Positions 7,517-15,771 of a stretch of DNA of 23,781 bases are shown here, one piece after another. The position numbers and the translations under genes are program-made. This stretch comes from Faecimorpha sp963627615 (lineage in GTDB: Bacteria; Bacillota; Clostridia; Lachnospirales; Bianqueaceae). Numbering within the stretch: the stretch's first letter is position 1; every line of letters begins with the position of its first letter. The stretch spans positions 1-23,781 of the forward strand of contig CAVGBV010000032.1 in assembly GCA_963627615.1 (NCBI GenBank), given 5' to 3'. The notes below the pieces were generated by a model. It worked only from the letters and a program-made list of their open reading frames with translations. It ran no database searches and was not told the origin of the DNA.

Positions 7517-8007
7517 AAGAGTGTCACCACGCCGGCCGTCAGGGCCGCAATCGCTGCAAACAGCGGGATTCCCCTTACAAAGGATTGTATATGCTTATCC
7601 GGGTTCTGATAGCAATCCTTATCCGGCAGGAACGAAAAGCGAATGCGTTTGGTCCCGCGCCACCAGAGGAGATCGATCACCAACAGGTCAAAGAGCCCCA
7701 GTCCCTCTCCCAAAGCAAGAAAATACCAGAATGCCGGCCAATATCCTTCCAGACCCAGGACGCCCCGCAAGGCCAGGCCCAGGATGGAAAACGCTACCGT
7801 AAACATCAAAAGATTGCTCAGCAGGATCTCCATTATGGATTTTGCCTTGGGGATGGGCCCAATCTCCCCCGAATGCTTCCGCACACACTCCTGAACCTCC
7901 TCCGGATACGAGCGCAAACCGATCAGGTTTTTCTTATCCGTCCCCGTCGCCAGATAACAGATTCCCCAATACACTAAATAAAATACGACCGCAACGAGTA
8001 GTTTCAT
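7513..8007 (-). CDS. Small four-helix membrane protein, paralogue 3
   Basis: 164 residues, homologous to the proteins at 6650-7138 and 11914-12405 but the most divergent. It keeps YPEEVQE after the first helix and LFDLLVIDLLWWRGTKRI in and after the third, but lacks the G-M/T-E segment of the other two. Four hydrophobic segments lie near 3-20, 62-85, 95-118 and 145-163. It starts 2 nt after the stop of the ATC-hydrolase-like gene, with a GAGGGG site 6 nt before the ATG, and overlaps the next gene by ATGA. Function unknown. Confidence 0.78.
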   Translation of the reverse strand: MKLLVAVVFYLVYWGICYLATGTDKKNLIGLRSYPEEVQECVRKHSGEIGPIPKAKSIMEILLSNLLMFTVAFSILGLALRGVLGLEGYWPAFWYFLALGEGLGLFDLLVIDLLWWRGTKRIRFSFLPDKDCYQNPDKHIQSFVRGIPLFAAIAALTAGVVTLL

Positions 8008-8009
8008 AT

Positions 8010-8645
8010 TCAGCCCCTCTTCCTTTTATATCCGCAGTCGCAATACGGTCCCCCGGACGCAAGGGTATATTCCCGTACAAAATCAGACCGTTCGCCCGCC
8101 TCGCTCATGGTATAATCCAGACGGCACAGGGCCGGTGTCAGATCGTACAGTCCGAGCTTTTTCATCAATACGCAGATTCCGCACTGGGTAAAGCGTCCCT
8201 CATAGCCGCTGCCATCCGGATATTCATAGAAGTCCATATTCCATGAATAGGGATTGCGGTCCGCCGCTTTCAGCGCCGCGGTCGTCTTCATCCCCGCAAT
8301 GTCCTTTTCCGTAAATTTGTTTTTTCCGCTTTTGCGGCAGAACCACCGCATGGGCTTTGTCATCATCGCCTTCGCATAATACTCGGTGAGCGGTTCTACC
8401 TCCGGACGCTGCGGCATGGAGAGAATGAACGCGCCAAGCATCGCGCAGTTTACAATATTCATTTTAAAACGATCTGCCTTTTCAAATTCCGGCAGCTCCC
8501 CGATGATTCCTTTGTATTTCGGCTTTGCCTTTTTTACGATGGATCTTGCTGTATCAGCATCGTATCCCAATGTCTCTGTCAACTGTCTCTGAAAAGATTT
8601 TGCGAATAACACCCACATACCCATGGGCATCCCCATATATTTCAT
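8010..8645 (-). CDS. L-2-amino-thiazoline-4-carboxylate hydrolase-family protein, copy A
   Basis: 211 residues. The C-terminal half has the family pattern: WNMDFYEYPDG, FTQCGICVL, LCRLDYTMSE and the final GGPYCDCGYKRK (198-209). The family is named after an enzyme that opens a thiazoline ring, but most members are uncharacterised and the substrate here is unknown. AGGAGG lies 7 nt before the ATG at 8645. An upstream in-frame ATG at 8696 would overlap the TetR gene and lacks such a site, so it is rejected. A second, diverged family member lies at 9260-9919 on the other side of the TetR gene. Confidence 0.82.
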   Translation of the reverse strand: MKYMGMPMGMWVLFAKSFQRQLTETLGYDADTARSIVKKAKPKYKGIIGELPEFEKADRFKMNIVNCAMLGAFILSMPQRPEVEPLTEYYAKAMMTKPMRWFCRKSGKNKFTEKDIAGMKTTAALKAADRNPYSWNMDFYEYPDGSGYEGRFTQCGICVLMKKLGLYDLTPALCRLDYTMSEAGERSDFVREYTLASGGPYCDCGYKRKRG

Positions 8646-8667
8646 CTCTGTTCCTCCTTTTCCCGGA

Positions 8668-9246
8668 TTACTCGAACAATTCCCTGCAGGCCCCACGGAC
8701 CAGCGTTTCCAGTACCTGCGGATATAACGCTCCGATCTGCTCTTTGTGAGATACCGTCAGGATCAGGCCGCGCACTGTGGCAGCGGCCAGCTCCATCCCT
8801 CCCTTAGGCTCCAGGCCGTTTTTTTGCAGCAATTCCCGGACATGCGTCTCATCATCATGGTAATGGCTTGCCTTAACCTCTTCCGGCAATCTGCGCAGCA
8901 GATGATCCGCGTCATTCTCAATAAAAACCATATCTCCCGTAACGGACAGCCGCTCACATACCGCAAGAATCGCTTTTGTCACGCGCTGCGCCGGGGCAAG
9001 GTGTGCGTTTTCACGGAGTGCCTTGTCCGCAGTCTCATACAATTCCGTATGAATTTCTTCCAGCACCGCGAAAAACAACATCTCTTTGGACACATAAAAT
9101 CGGTAAAATGATCCTTTGGAGATCCCCACCGCCTGCGTTAGCTGTTCTACCGATGTCTTCCGCATCCCCAATGTCACCGCGCAGCGCCTTGTCTCCTGCA
9201 GCAGTGCTTTACGGATCTGCTCTGTCTCATACTCAGTAAAAGCCAA
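8668..9246 (-). CDS. TetR/AcrR-family transcriptional regulator
   Basis: 192 residues. The N-terminal three-helix DNA-binding domain contains TSVEQLTQAVGISKGSFYRF (31-50) followed by YVSKEMLFF, the classic TetR pattern. The rest is an all-helical ligand-binding domain. The start is a TTG at 9246, with GGAGG 7 nt upstream; no ATG is better placed. It is embedded tenth in the 14-gene operon, between two ATC-hydrolase-like genes, so it probably represses its own operon and is released by a pathway molecule. A candidate operator is the inverted repeat at 15708-15723. Confidence 0.92.
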   Translation of the reverse strand: MAFTEYETEQIRKALLQETRRCAVTLGMRKTSVEQLTQAVGISKGSFYRFYVSKEMLFFAVLEEIHTELYETADKALRENAHLAPAQRVTKAILAVCERLSVTGDMVFIENDADHLLRRLPEEVKASHYHDDETHVRELLQKNGLEPKGGMELAAATVRGLILTVSHKEQIGALYPQVLETLVRGACRELFE

Positions 9247-9259
9247 TCTATCCCCTCCC

Positions 9260-9919
9260 TCAGATCTGTTTCAATCCTTCATACTCTTTCAGTACGGGAC
9301 TTTGATCTCCAACATACCAATAATCGCAATACTCTCCGCCCAGCGCCTCTGTCTGCGTCCGGATGAGCCGGGTATGGAGAACCTCTGCCAGAAAATGATC
9401 TGTCCGGCACAGATAGGGCAGCAGCTCCTCGTACCCATGTTCTCGGGCATGCCTGGCAATGGGGCATCCTATCAGGTGAAAGCAAAAGCCCTCTGTGCGA
9501 CGCTCCGGGTTGATCTCCACTTGCCAGCTGTCCTTCCACTCCCCTTTTGCCTGATGTGCCTTGCGCTTCTTGTTATATTGGACATAGGTTCTCTCAAACA
9601 CTTTATAGGGCCACCGGTTCTTATTACCGTTCACCAGTTTCCCCAAAAACCGCAGCCGTTCCACCGCCTGCCACTTGATCTTCAGCAGAGCCTCTCCGTC
9701 CAGCCGATGACCGCTCGCCTCATAAAAGGCAAGGATCGTAAACCAGTCCAGCATATTGGCGGCCATCATGTTTTTTCCGAGATCCGGCATATCCTCCATG
9801 TATTTTCGATACCAATCCTCCGCACTCCTGAAAATCTCCTCTGCCTCCTCCGGAAACTGTTCCCGGCAGTACCGTTCATACGGTTTCGCATATTTCGACG
9901 CGGCGTAAACTCTTTTCAT
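9260..9919 (-). CDS. L-2-amino-thiazoline-4-carboxylate hydrolase-family protein, copy B
   Basis: 219 residues. The family pattern is present in the C-terminal half: EGFCFHLIGCPIARHA, LLPYLCRTDHF, RTQTEALGGEYCDYWY (GG at 194-195, C198, D199). Similarity to copy A (8010-8645) is clear only in these motifs, so the two probably have different substrates. The start is the ATG at 9919, which overlaps the GNAT stop as ATGA, with AAGGAG 5 nt upstream. The in-frame GTG at 9925 lies inside the ribosome binding site. Specific activity is unknown. Confidence 0.75.
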   Translation of the reverse strand: MKRVYAASKYAKPYERYCREQFPEEAEEIFRSAEDWYRKYMEDMPDLGKNMMAANMLDWFTILAFYEASGHRLDGEALLKIKWQAVERLRFLGKLVNGNKNRWPYKVFERTYVQYNKKRKAHQAKGEWKDSWQVEINPERRTEGFCFHLIGCPIARHAREHGYEELLPYLCRTDHFLAEVLHTRLIRTQTEALGGEYCDYWYVGDQSPVLKEYEGLKQI

Positions 9920-10533
9920 TGGCACTCCTTCAAGACCGGATCCGGATATTTGATCAGGTCATACAATGTTCCATATTCTCCCATATCGCGTGTTCCCGCA
10001 AGCTCCATTCCAAGATGCACGTATTTATCACATTTGGACTTCGCGTCCGTATCCAGAATGACTGGAATCTGAAGCCGATTGCCTTCGGCAAATGCCATAT
10101 CCATAACCTTGCGCATATACCCTTGTCCTTGATACGCTTCCCGCACACAGACCATACCGACAAAGATATACGGCTTCTTTTCCTTATCGAACTTCTCGCG
10201 CAGTCCCATTCCGCCGTTTTTCATGCTCTTGATAAAACGTACAAGTTCCTGAAAACTCATCGACTGCATTACGCCTTTTAGCAGCGGACCGCCTACCTTG
10301 AGTCCGAGCTTCTCTCCCGGAAGTTTGTACGCGATAAAACCTTCGCAGCGCTCGCTGGTAGTATGTAGGAAGCCGCCCCGCAGCATTCCGCGCGCATAGC
10401 CGCAGATGTATTCTGCCGCTCTGTCCGGCCCCGAAAATACCGAAACCAATCCCTTCTCTGTCCCGTAGTCATAATAGCCAAAGGCATGCCCGATCTCCTG
10501 AAGGATCCCTTCATCCAATGTTCTGACTATCAC
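9916..10533 (-). CDS. GNAT-family N-acetyltransferase
   Basis: 205 residues from a GTG at 10533, which has GGGAGG 8 nt upstream. A longer open frame to 10707 only overlaps the methyltransferase. The acetyl-CoA-binding motif A is seen as VGMVCVREAYQGQGYMRKVM (125-144), with the pyrophosphate loop Q135-G-Q-G138. GNAT enzymes acetylate amines on small molecules or proteins; the substrate is not readable. The first 23 nt overlap the end of the methyltransferase gene and the end overlaps copy B, so translation is likely coupled. Confidence 0.87.
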   Translation of the reverse strand: MIVRTLDEGILQEIGHAFGYYDYGTEKGLVSVFSGPDRAAEYICGYARGMLRGGFLHTTSERCEGFIAYKLPGEKLGLKVGGPLLKGVMQSMSFQELVRFIKSMKNGGMGLREKFDKEKKPYIFVGMVCVREAYQGQGYMRKVMDMAFAEGNRLQIPVILDTDAKSKCDKYVHLGMELAGTRDMGEYGTLYDLIKYPDPVLKECQ

Positions 10534-11149
10534 ATCCGTTCCCTCCCTGTCCTTTTCTAAGCACCGCCACCGCACAGGGGATCCGTCCCTCACACAGCGT
10601 GTAGGAGGTGTCCGTATAGCCTGCGTCAGCAAAGAATTTTTTATAGGAATCCAACGTAAATTCCCGCTTAAAATCCGCTCCGGCTTTTCCGATGGCGCCG
10701 GATACACTATTGGTCGTTCCCTCGTCCGTCTGGTTCATATAGGTCGGGATGATAATCCGGCCCCCCACACGGCAGACCCGATCGAGTTCCTTCAGTGCCT
10801 GATACGGCTCGTCCAGCAGATGAATGACATTGGCGGCGACCACTGCGTCAAAACGGCCGTCCGGATACGGCAGATGCATGATATCGCTCTGTTCAAACTT
10901 TAGATTCTCGTATTTCCCATATTTCTGTCGCGCGCGCTTCAGCATATTCGCGGAAAAATCCGTCGCGATCAGGCTCTTGCACTTTCCGGCAATCCGGCCG
11001 CTGAGCAGTCCTGTCCCGCACGCACATTCCAACACCTCATCCGTCGGCTCTATCAGGCCTTCCACCACCGCGCACACCTTCTGATTGGCCTTTTTATTGA
11101 TAATGTCCGCGAATATATCGTATACGCAGGCCACCTTATCCCAAAACAT
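10511..11149 (-). CDS. Class I SAM-dependent methyltransferase (UbiE-like)
   Basis: 212 residues. Motif I VLECACGTGLLSG (39-51), the acidic residue of motif II at ATD (62-64), motif III FDAVVAANVIHLLDEP (100-115) and the GG turn of RVCRVGGR mark a Methyltransf_11-type fold. The acceptor is unknown. AAGGAG lies 6 nt before the ATG. The start overlaps the alpha/beta hydrolase by 14 nt and the end overlaps GNAT by 23 nt. Such tight packing in a chain of modifying enzymes suggests they act on one small molecule. Confidence 0.9.
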   Translation of the reverse strand: MFWDKVACVYDIFADIINKKANQKVCAVVEGLIEPTDEVLECACGTGLLSGRIAGKCKSLIATDFSANMLKRARQKYGKYENLKFEQSDIMHLPYPDGRFDAVVAANVIHLLDEPYQALKELDRVCRVGGRIIIPTYMNQTDEGTTNSVSGAIGKAGADFKREFTLDSYKKFFADAGYTDTSYTLCEGRIPCAVAVLRKGQGGNGCDSQNIG

Positions 11150-11897
11150 GCTGTTCTCCTTGTTCTATTAACGCTGCCAGCATATCCGCGAATCCCTTCG
11201 GATCCGTGATCTGATACTGCATATGGTTCTGCCCTTCCCATACTGGAAACTGTGCATATGGATACGCTTTTCTCACCGCGTCACGGTATTTGTAATGCTC
11301 CTCTATGCTTCCGAACTCAAAACATGTATGCTTCTGCGTCTCCTCCGGCAGCGCTGGAAACGGTGTATCCTCCAGACTGTCTGCCATCTGACGGCGCATA
11401 TTCCCATAGGTCAGTGCTTTGCCCGCCGCGATAAAATACGGCTTGATGTCATCATTGTCGCACCACAGAATCTTTTTCAGCGTTTTTCCTTTGGACCAAT
11501 ACAGGCTCTTGATGGCAAAATACAGAAACGGCACCATGACCCGCCGGGTCCCTTTGGAGATCTGCGCAAATTGTCCGCCGTCAAAAAAGATATGTTCCAC
11601 CGGATACTGGGTTGTTGTCAAAAATTCCATGGCAAGATCGGCTCCAATCGAAGACGCCACCACCATCGCGATCCTTTTCACATGCTGCTCCCGCAGGAAC
11701 TTCTCTATTTGCCTTACTTCATCAGCCTTACTGATGTACTTCTGCCCGGCGCAATAGACCGTGGATGTCGGCAGGATACAGAAATACCGGTCTTGCAGTT
11801 GTTTTGCCACCGGCTCGCTGCTGGCCCCTGTAACGCCCATAGCATGAAAGAACAGTACCGCCGGAGCCTCCCGACGTCCCAATGTCTCGAACTTCAT
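11136..11897 (-). CDS. Alpha/beta-hydrolase fold protein
   Basis: 253 residues. After the strand-turn LFFHAMGV, the nucleophile elbow is ASSIG with S83 (Ala in place of the first Gly of GxSxG). The catalytic histidine is probably H225 in EGQNHMQY. There is no signal peptide, so it should be cytoplasmic. The substrate (ester, lactone or thioester) cannot be predicted. GGAGG lies 8 nt before the ATG. It follows small membrane paralogue 2 by 16 nt and overlaps the methyltransferase. Confidence 0.85.
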   Translation of the reverse strand: MKFETLGRREAPAVLFFHAMGVTGASSEPVAKQLQDRYFCILPTSTVYCAGQKYISKADEVRQIEKFLREQHVKRIAMVVASSIGADLAMEFLTTTQYPVEHIFFDGGQFAQISKGTRRVMVPFLYFAIKSLYWSKGKTLKKILWCDNDDIKPYFIAAGKALTYGNMRRQMADSLEDTPFPALPEETQKHTCFEFGSIEEHYKYRDAVRKAYPYAQFPVWEGQNHMQYQITDPKGFADMLAALIEQGEQHVLG

Positions 11898-11913
11898 AGC
11901 GCTTTCCTCCCTC

Positions 11914-12405
11914 TCACCGGATGAATATCATCATAATCCCGGAGAGCGCCGCCGCCAGAACAGCCATGCCAACCGTACCGAAAATCCATTTTTTACACTT
12001 ATCTTGAGCCGTAATATATGGCCGCATATCCTCTGTTCCAGGAATGATCCACCCCTTCGTCTTTCCCACCCACCAGTCATCGATCAGAAAGCGGTCGATC
12101 AGATTCAGTATCAGGAGGATCACCAACATCTGCCAAAAGCCCGCGGCAAATCCACGCGCACCATTGACCGCATATACGCATACAAATAGATAGATCAGAT
12201 AGATCGGCAGGCAGATCAGCTTAAATGCCGTGCTGCCCCGTTTGATCTTCTCCTGTGTCGTCAATCCCAATTCTATACATCGCTGCTGAACATCCGGATG
12301 ATACAGATGCACCATCCCCACCGCTCCATTGCGGATGCCGAACGCACAGACCAGGCAAAGGATGGCTCCCAATCCCAGTCCCTCTAAAATTACCTGTAAT
12401 ATCAT
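11914..12405 (-). CDS. Small four-helix membrane protein, paralogue 2
   Basis: 163 residues, homologous to those at 6650-7138 and 7513-8007. It shows YHPDVQQRCIELG after helix 1 and LIDRFLIDDWWVGKTKGWII then GTEDMRPY at helix 3, aligning residue for residue with paralogue 1 (ID..WVG..K.WII.G.E). Hydrophobic segments lie near 5-25, 62-80, 90-112 and 140-162. GGAGG lies 10 nt before the ATG. It sits between the two alpha/beta-hydrolase genes, about 4 kb from its relatives, so duplication is old or the copies have separate roles. Function unknown. Confidence 0.8.
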   Translation of the reverse strand: MILQVILEGLGLGAILCLVCAFGIRNGAVGMVHLYHPDVQQRCIELGLTTQEKIKRGSTAFKLICLPIYLIYLFVCVYAVNGARGFAAGFWQMLVILLILNLIDRFLIDDWWVGKTKGWIIPGTEDMRPYITAQDKCKKWIFGTVGMAVLAAALSGIMMIFIR

Positions 12406-12419
12406 TTTACCGATTCCTC

Positions 12420-13325
12420 CTATTTTTTCAGGATATTCGTGATCTTAGCGAAGTCCTCTTTTGCCTCCTTAAAACATGGCAGCATACAATAGCAATGTAC
12501 CATTTCTGGACGCGCAAAGGTGCTATATGGGACATTGGCCCGCTGACAGGCCGCCTCAAAATCCGGCAGGGCGCCATACAATACCTCGTCCGCGCTATAG
12601 AAAAAGTGGATATCTCCGACACCGGAAAAGTCGCCTCGTGAGCCAGAAATCATATACTCCGGCACATTCTCCTGCCCATGACGCATAAACTTCTCCACCG
12701 TAACCATAAAGGCGTAATCGATGGCGACATCGCGGTCATTGAGTGCCTGCATCCTTTTCTTTTCCTCGTCGTTCCACGGCACCTCTCCGGGAGACACCGC
12801 CACAATATGCCGCGGCGGCGGCAGCGGTTCCGACTGTGCATTGTTATGCGCCGCCATCCCCAACGCTAACGCGCCGCCTGAAGAAAATCCGCAGGTGCTG
12901 ACATTGCCGCCGCCGTATCTCTGAATCATCCGGCGATAGCATTCGTACGCCATGGCATAGGTCTCCGTGATACAGTGTTCCATACACAGTGGATAAAACG
13001 GGAACCACACATCGCAGCCGGTTTCACGACCTAACTTCCGTATCACCGGCAGATCTCCCTTATCGGGTCCTATGACCATCCCGCCGCCGAAAAAGTAGAG
13101 AATGGCCCGCTTGGCCGGTTCCGGCTTTTCCTGTACGATCAGGCACGGAAATCCGTTGACCTGAATCATCTCATAATGCGCCTTATGATCTGTCGGCTCA
13201 AAAACACCGCGATGGCGGTTTTGCTTTTCTATGACTTTTCGTATCTCATCCTCCGGCAGGGAAAAGGCCTTTTTCGCGCCGACCAGTTTATATGCCATCC
13301 GCAGTGCGCAGGCGAACGCGCTCAT
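12420..13325 (-). CDS. HSL-like alpha/beta hydrolase with altered oxyanion motif
   Basis: 301 residues in the alpha/beta-hydrolase-3 (hormone-sensitive-lipase-like) pattern. The oxyanion loop is FGGG (79-82) where HGGG is usual. The nucleophile is S148 in GFSSG, the acid probably D246 in YSADEVLYG, and the base H277 in EMVHCYCM, so the triad is complete. Proline-rich PLPPPRH precedes a VAVSPGEVPW strand. The start ATG overlaps the MBL stop as ATGA. Cytoplasmic esterase or deacylase activity is likely; the substrate is unknown. Confidence 0.87.
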   Translation of the reverse strand: MSAFACALRMAYKLVGAKKAFSLPEDEIRKVIEKQNRHRGVFEPTDHKAHYEMIQVNGFPCLIVQEKPEPAKRAILYFFGGGMVIGPDKGDLPVIRKLGRETGCDVWFPFYPLCMEHCITETYAMAYECYRRMIQRYGGGNVSTCGFSSGGALALGMAAHNNAQSEPLPPPRHIVAVSPGEVPWNDEEKKRMQALNDRDVAIDYAFMVTVEKFMRHGQENVPEYMISGSRGDFSGVGDIHFFYSADEVLYGALPDFEAACQRANVPYSTFARPEMVHCYCMLPCFKEAKEDFAKITNILKK

Positions 13326-14185
13326 CTTCCCACTCCCTTTAAGAATCCGCTTTTTGCGTTTTCTTCCGTATCATCGGATTCATCATAAGCGTCATAGGGC
13401 GCCGACGGATCGTGAACCCGCTTCTTAAATGGCGAGCAGAGCTGCTCCTTATGAGCGAACGCAAACGCGAATTGATCCGTCCATCCGGTATGGCCCGTGA
13501 TAAACATCGGCTGCACGCCTATTTCTTTGAGTTTCTTCTCCAGGATCCCCAAGGATTTTACTGCCAGCTTATTGTCTTCCGCCAGGGCCGAGATGAAGCT
13601 ATAGCCGCCGTCCGCGCCAAACCACAGCGTATCTCCGGTAAACAGATAGGTATCATCGATCAGATACACCATATGTCCCCAGGTATGGCCCGGAACCAGA
13701 AAACAGTGAATCTTGATGCCGTCGATGTAGAAGGTCTCCCCATCCTGGAGCAGTTGCTTAGGATTGAGGATCGTCACCTGCGGCAGCTTATACATGTGAT
13801 AAATTACTTTACGGCGTACTTCTCCCGTAAGATACCGGTTTTCAATCTCACCGATATACAGCCGTGCATCTTTGAACAGGCCGGGGCTATCCGCTTCTAC
13901 CGCGCCGACATGGTCCGTGTCCTGATGCGTGATCAGAATGTGGCGGATGGACTTCGGGTCAATTCCCAGCCATCCCATCTTTTCCTCCAGCCGTTCATAA
14001 TTATAGCCGGCATCAATCATAATCGTCGTATCACCCTTGCGGTAAAAGAAAATGTTGGCCACCCACTCGCGCACGCAGGCGACATTCTCATCGATCCACC
14101 CGGTATTGAACGGCTTAAAGATCTCCTTGCCGCGGTACATTTTGCTCATTTCTTTTTTCTGAAATTCCGTTGCTTTTTTTGACAT
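13322..14185 (-). CDS. Metallo-beta-lactamase-fold hydrolase
   Basis: 287 residues. The metal site is visible as ITHQDTDHVG (H87, D89, D91, H92), PGHTWGH (H167), FTGD (D185) and ITGHTG (H233). D89 stands where HxHxDH has its second His; this HxDxDH form is found in some MBL subfamilies. The family includes thioesterases, lactonases and glyoxalases, and none can be preferred here. AAGGAG lies 9 nt before the ATG. It begins 5 nt after the LCM-type methyltransferase stop and overlaps the next hydrolase. Confidence 0.9.
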   Translation of the reverse strand: MSKKATEFQKKEMSKMYRGKEIFKPFNTGWIDENVACVREWVANIFFYRKGDTTIMIDAGYNYERLEEKMGWLGIDPKSIRHILITHQDTDHVGAVEADSPGLFKDARLYIGEIENRYLTGEVRRKVIYHMYKLPQVTILNPKQLLQDGETFYIDGIKIHCFLVPGHTWGHMVYLIDDTYLFTGDTLWFGADGGYSFISALAEDNKLAVKSLGILEKKLKEIGVQPMFITGHTGWTDQFAFAFAHKEQLCSPFKKRVHDPSAPYDAYDESDDTEENAKSGFLKGVGR

Positions 14186-14190
14186 CGTAC

Positions 14191-14979
14191 TTAACTCCTT
14201 TCAAGAACAATAATCTTGTTGGATATATTCCGCACCACCGGAATCTTATCGAGCAGTTTATAGATCGGAACAAACGCCGCCATTCCTTCTGTCAGACCAT
14301 GTTCTTCTTTATAGCAAAAACCCGGCAAAAGTCCGGCCAGCTCCCTGCCGTTTTTGATTCCCCAGGTAAATTTGGCCCGGCTGCCCTCAATGGACTTTTC
14401 CTTAAAATGCTTAACCATCGTCGGATTCATGATCTCCGTAAGCACAACCGCCTGACCGAAGCGGTCCACGATTCTGCTGAAAATCTGTTTGACATCGGCC
14501 TCGTTCAGATACATGGTCAATCCTTCAATGATGACCAGTGCCGGAACGTCCTGTTCTGCGATCTCCTTGCCCCAGTCCTCCATCGCTGACATAGCGATCT
14601 GCGAGATGGTTCCTTCCTCCGGCAAAAGTCTCCGTCGCACCTCGATGGTCTCCGGCAGATCGAGATTGTACCAATGCGTATATCCCTGCATCCGGTAGCA
14701 CCTGGTATCCAGTCCGCAGGCGATATTGACCACAACGCTTCCCGGATGGGCAGCCAGATAATCTCTTACCAGGCGGTCCAGCACAATGGTACGGGCAATT
14801 ACCCCGTCATGCATGGCGGTATCCGTATCGGCCAGGGAGAAATCATACTCCAGCTGTGCCACTAGTTCTTCGGCCTTTTTATCCTGAATCGCTCCCCGGG
14901 TTCTGCTCTCTTTTGCTCTAGCGTAAATCGTCTGCAGCATTGTCTCCGGCACTCCGGAAAGTGTAATCTTCTTATTCAT
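14191..14979 (-). CDS. Leucine-carboxyl-methyltransferase-type (LCM/PPM1) SAM methyltransferase
   Basis: 262 residues from the ATG at 14979, where GGAGGG lies 8 nt upstream; an earlier in-frame ATG (15027) sits inside the previous gene. The LCM pattern is complete: R-rich ARAKESRTRGA, SVVVNIACGLDTRCYRM (SAM loop 85-93), NLDLPE (105-110), and EGLTMYLNE (152-160). Bacterial members methylate carboxylates or hydroxyls of small molecules, often in secondary metabolism. It overlaps the first gene of the operon by 8 nt. A carboxyl-methylated substrate would fit the two esterase-like hydrolases downstream, but that is inference. Confidence 0.88.
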   Translation of the reverse strand: MNKKITLSGVPETMLQTIYARAKESRTRGAIQDKKAEELVAQLEYDFSLADTDTAMHDGVIARTIVLDRLVRDYLAAHPGSVVVNIACGLDTRCYRMQGYTHWYNLDLPETIEVRRRLLPEEGTISQIAMSAMEDWGKEIAEQDVPALVIIEGLTMYLNEADVKQIFSRIVDRFGQAVVLTEIMNPTMVKHFKEKSIEGSRAKFTWGIKNGRELAGLLPGFCYKEEHGLTEGMAAFVPIYKLLDKIPVVRNISNKIIVLERS

Positions 14980-15688
14980 CCTTTGATCCCTCCGTCTTTT
15001 TCCCTTGTCTGCCTGCCCAGACCGCATTGGCCATCATCCATATCCATAATGCCGCATTGCCTGACCCCTGACTCAGCACATAATCCATTGTAGACAGCTG
15101 TGCTCCGCATAGCTGGCGTATATCCGGAATCACGACCCAGATGATCTGCCAGACCAATGGGTGGAAAATTATCATCCACCGGGGCAGAACCGTTTTTCTG
15201 GTTCCCAAGGCCCAGACACTTCCAAGAATCAGCAGCACCATACCTGCATAGGGGATTGTCATAGCCGGCATAAAACGGCTATATTGGCTCTGTATCAGCG
15301 ATATGGTCTCTTCCCGTCCGAGAATCGGCGCCAGGACGCTGGTCCAGTCAGCAAGGCTCCCCACCAGGAAGTGCAGGACACCGGCCGAAGTCAGATAGAA
15401 TATACCGCCGACTCGGATGATCCCCCGTACCTTACGATATTTCGGCAAGACCTGCTCATACATGGCACGGACCGCAAATGTACACAGCGCCATGCCCAAC
15501 GCTCCCGTCAACGTCAGCAGCGGAATCCTCCACGCCTCCAAAGACCCGTTCAAATAGGCCTCCCGTATGAAGAGTCCGTTGTCTCCGGAATTGGCCGGTA
15601 TGACACTCAAGCACAGGTCTCCGACCAGCATCAAAAGGGCCCCCAATGATCCCAGCATACAATCTCTCCAGTATCTTTTTTGATTCAA
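14972..15688 (-). CDS. Polytopic membrane protein, DUF6796-like
   Basis: About 238 residues with roughly seven hydrophobic segments; no catalytic motif is obvious. The overall look (MLGSLGALLMLVGDLCL near the N-terminus, later GVLHFLVGSLADW and FHPLVWQIIWVVIPDIRQ) recalls the DUF6796 group. I assign that family only tentatively. The GTG at 15706 lies within the ribosome binding site region. GAGGAGGG is 7 nt before the TTG at 15688, which is the better start. It is the first gene of the 14-gene operon. Confidence 0.75.
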   Translation of the reverse strand: MNQKRYWRDCMLGSLGALLMLVGDLCLSVIPANSGDNGLFIREAYLNGSLEAWRIPLLTLTGALGMALCTFAVRAMYEQVLPKYRKVRGIIRVGGIFYLTSAGVLHFLVGSLADWTSVLAPILGREETISLIQSQYSRFMPAMTIPYAGMVLLILGSVWALGTRKTVLPRWMIIFHPLVWQIIWVVIPDIRQLCGAQLSTMDYVLSQGSGNAALWIWMMANAVWAGRQGKKTEGSKDE

Positions 15689-15707
15689 TATCCGTCCCTC
15701 CTCCACG

Positions 15708-15723
15708 GTTAGCCTTGTCTAAC
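15708..15723 (-). promoter_or_regulatory. Inverted repeat in the leader of the 14-gene operon
   Basis: GTTAG-N6-CTAAC forms a 16-bp dyad just upstream of the ribosome binding site of the first gene. Size and symmetry would suit a TetR-family operator, and the operon encodes one. It could instead be a weak RNA hairpin. Confidence 0.4.
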
Positions 15724-15771
15724 TCTTTTGGATTTTTTAAGCCGCTCTACAGCAGCTCATGAATCTCCGGC

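Noticed and set aside
10534..10707. N-terminal extension of the GNAT protein
   Set aside because: It overlaps the methyltransferase gene in another frame and lacks a ribosome binding site; the GTG at 10533 has a good one.
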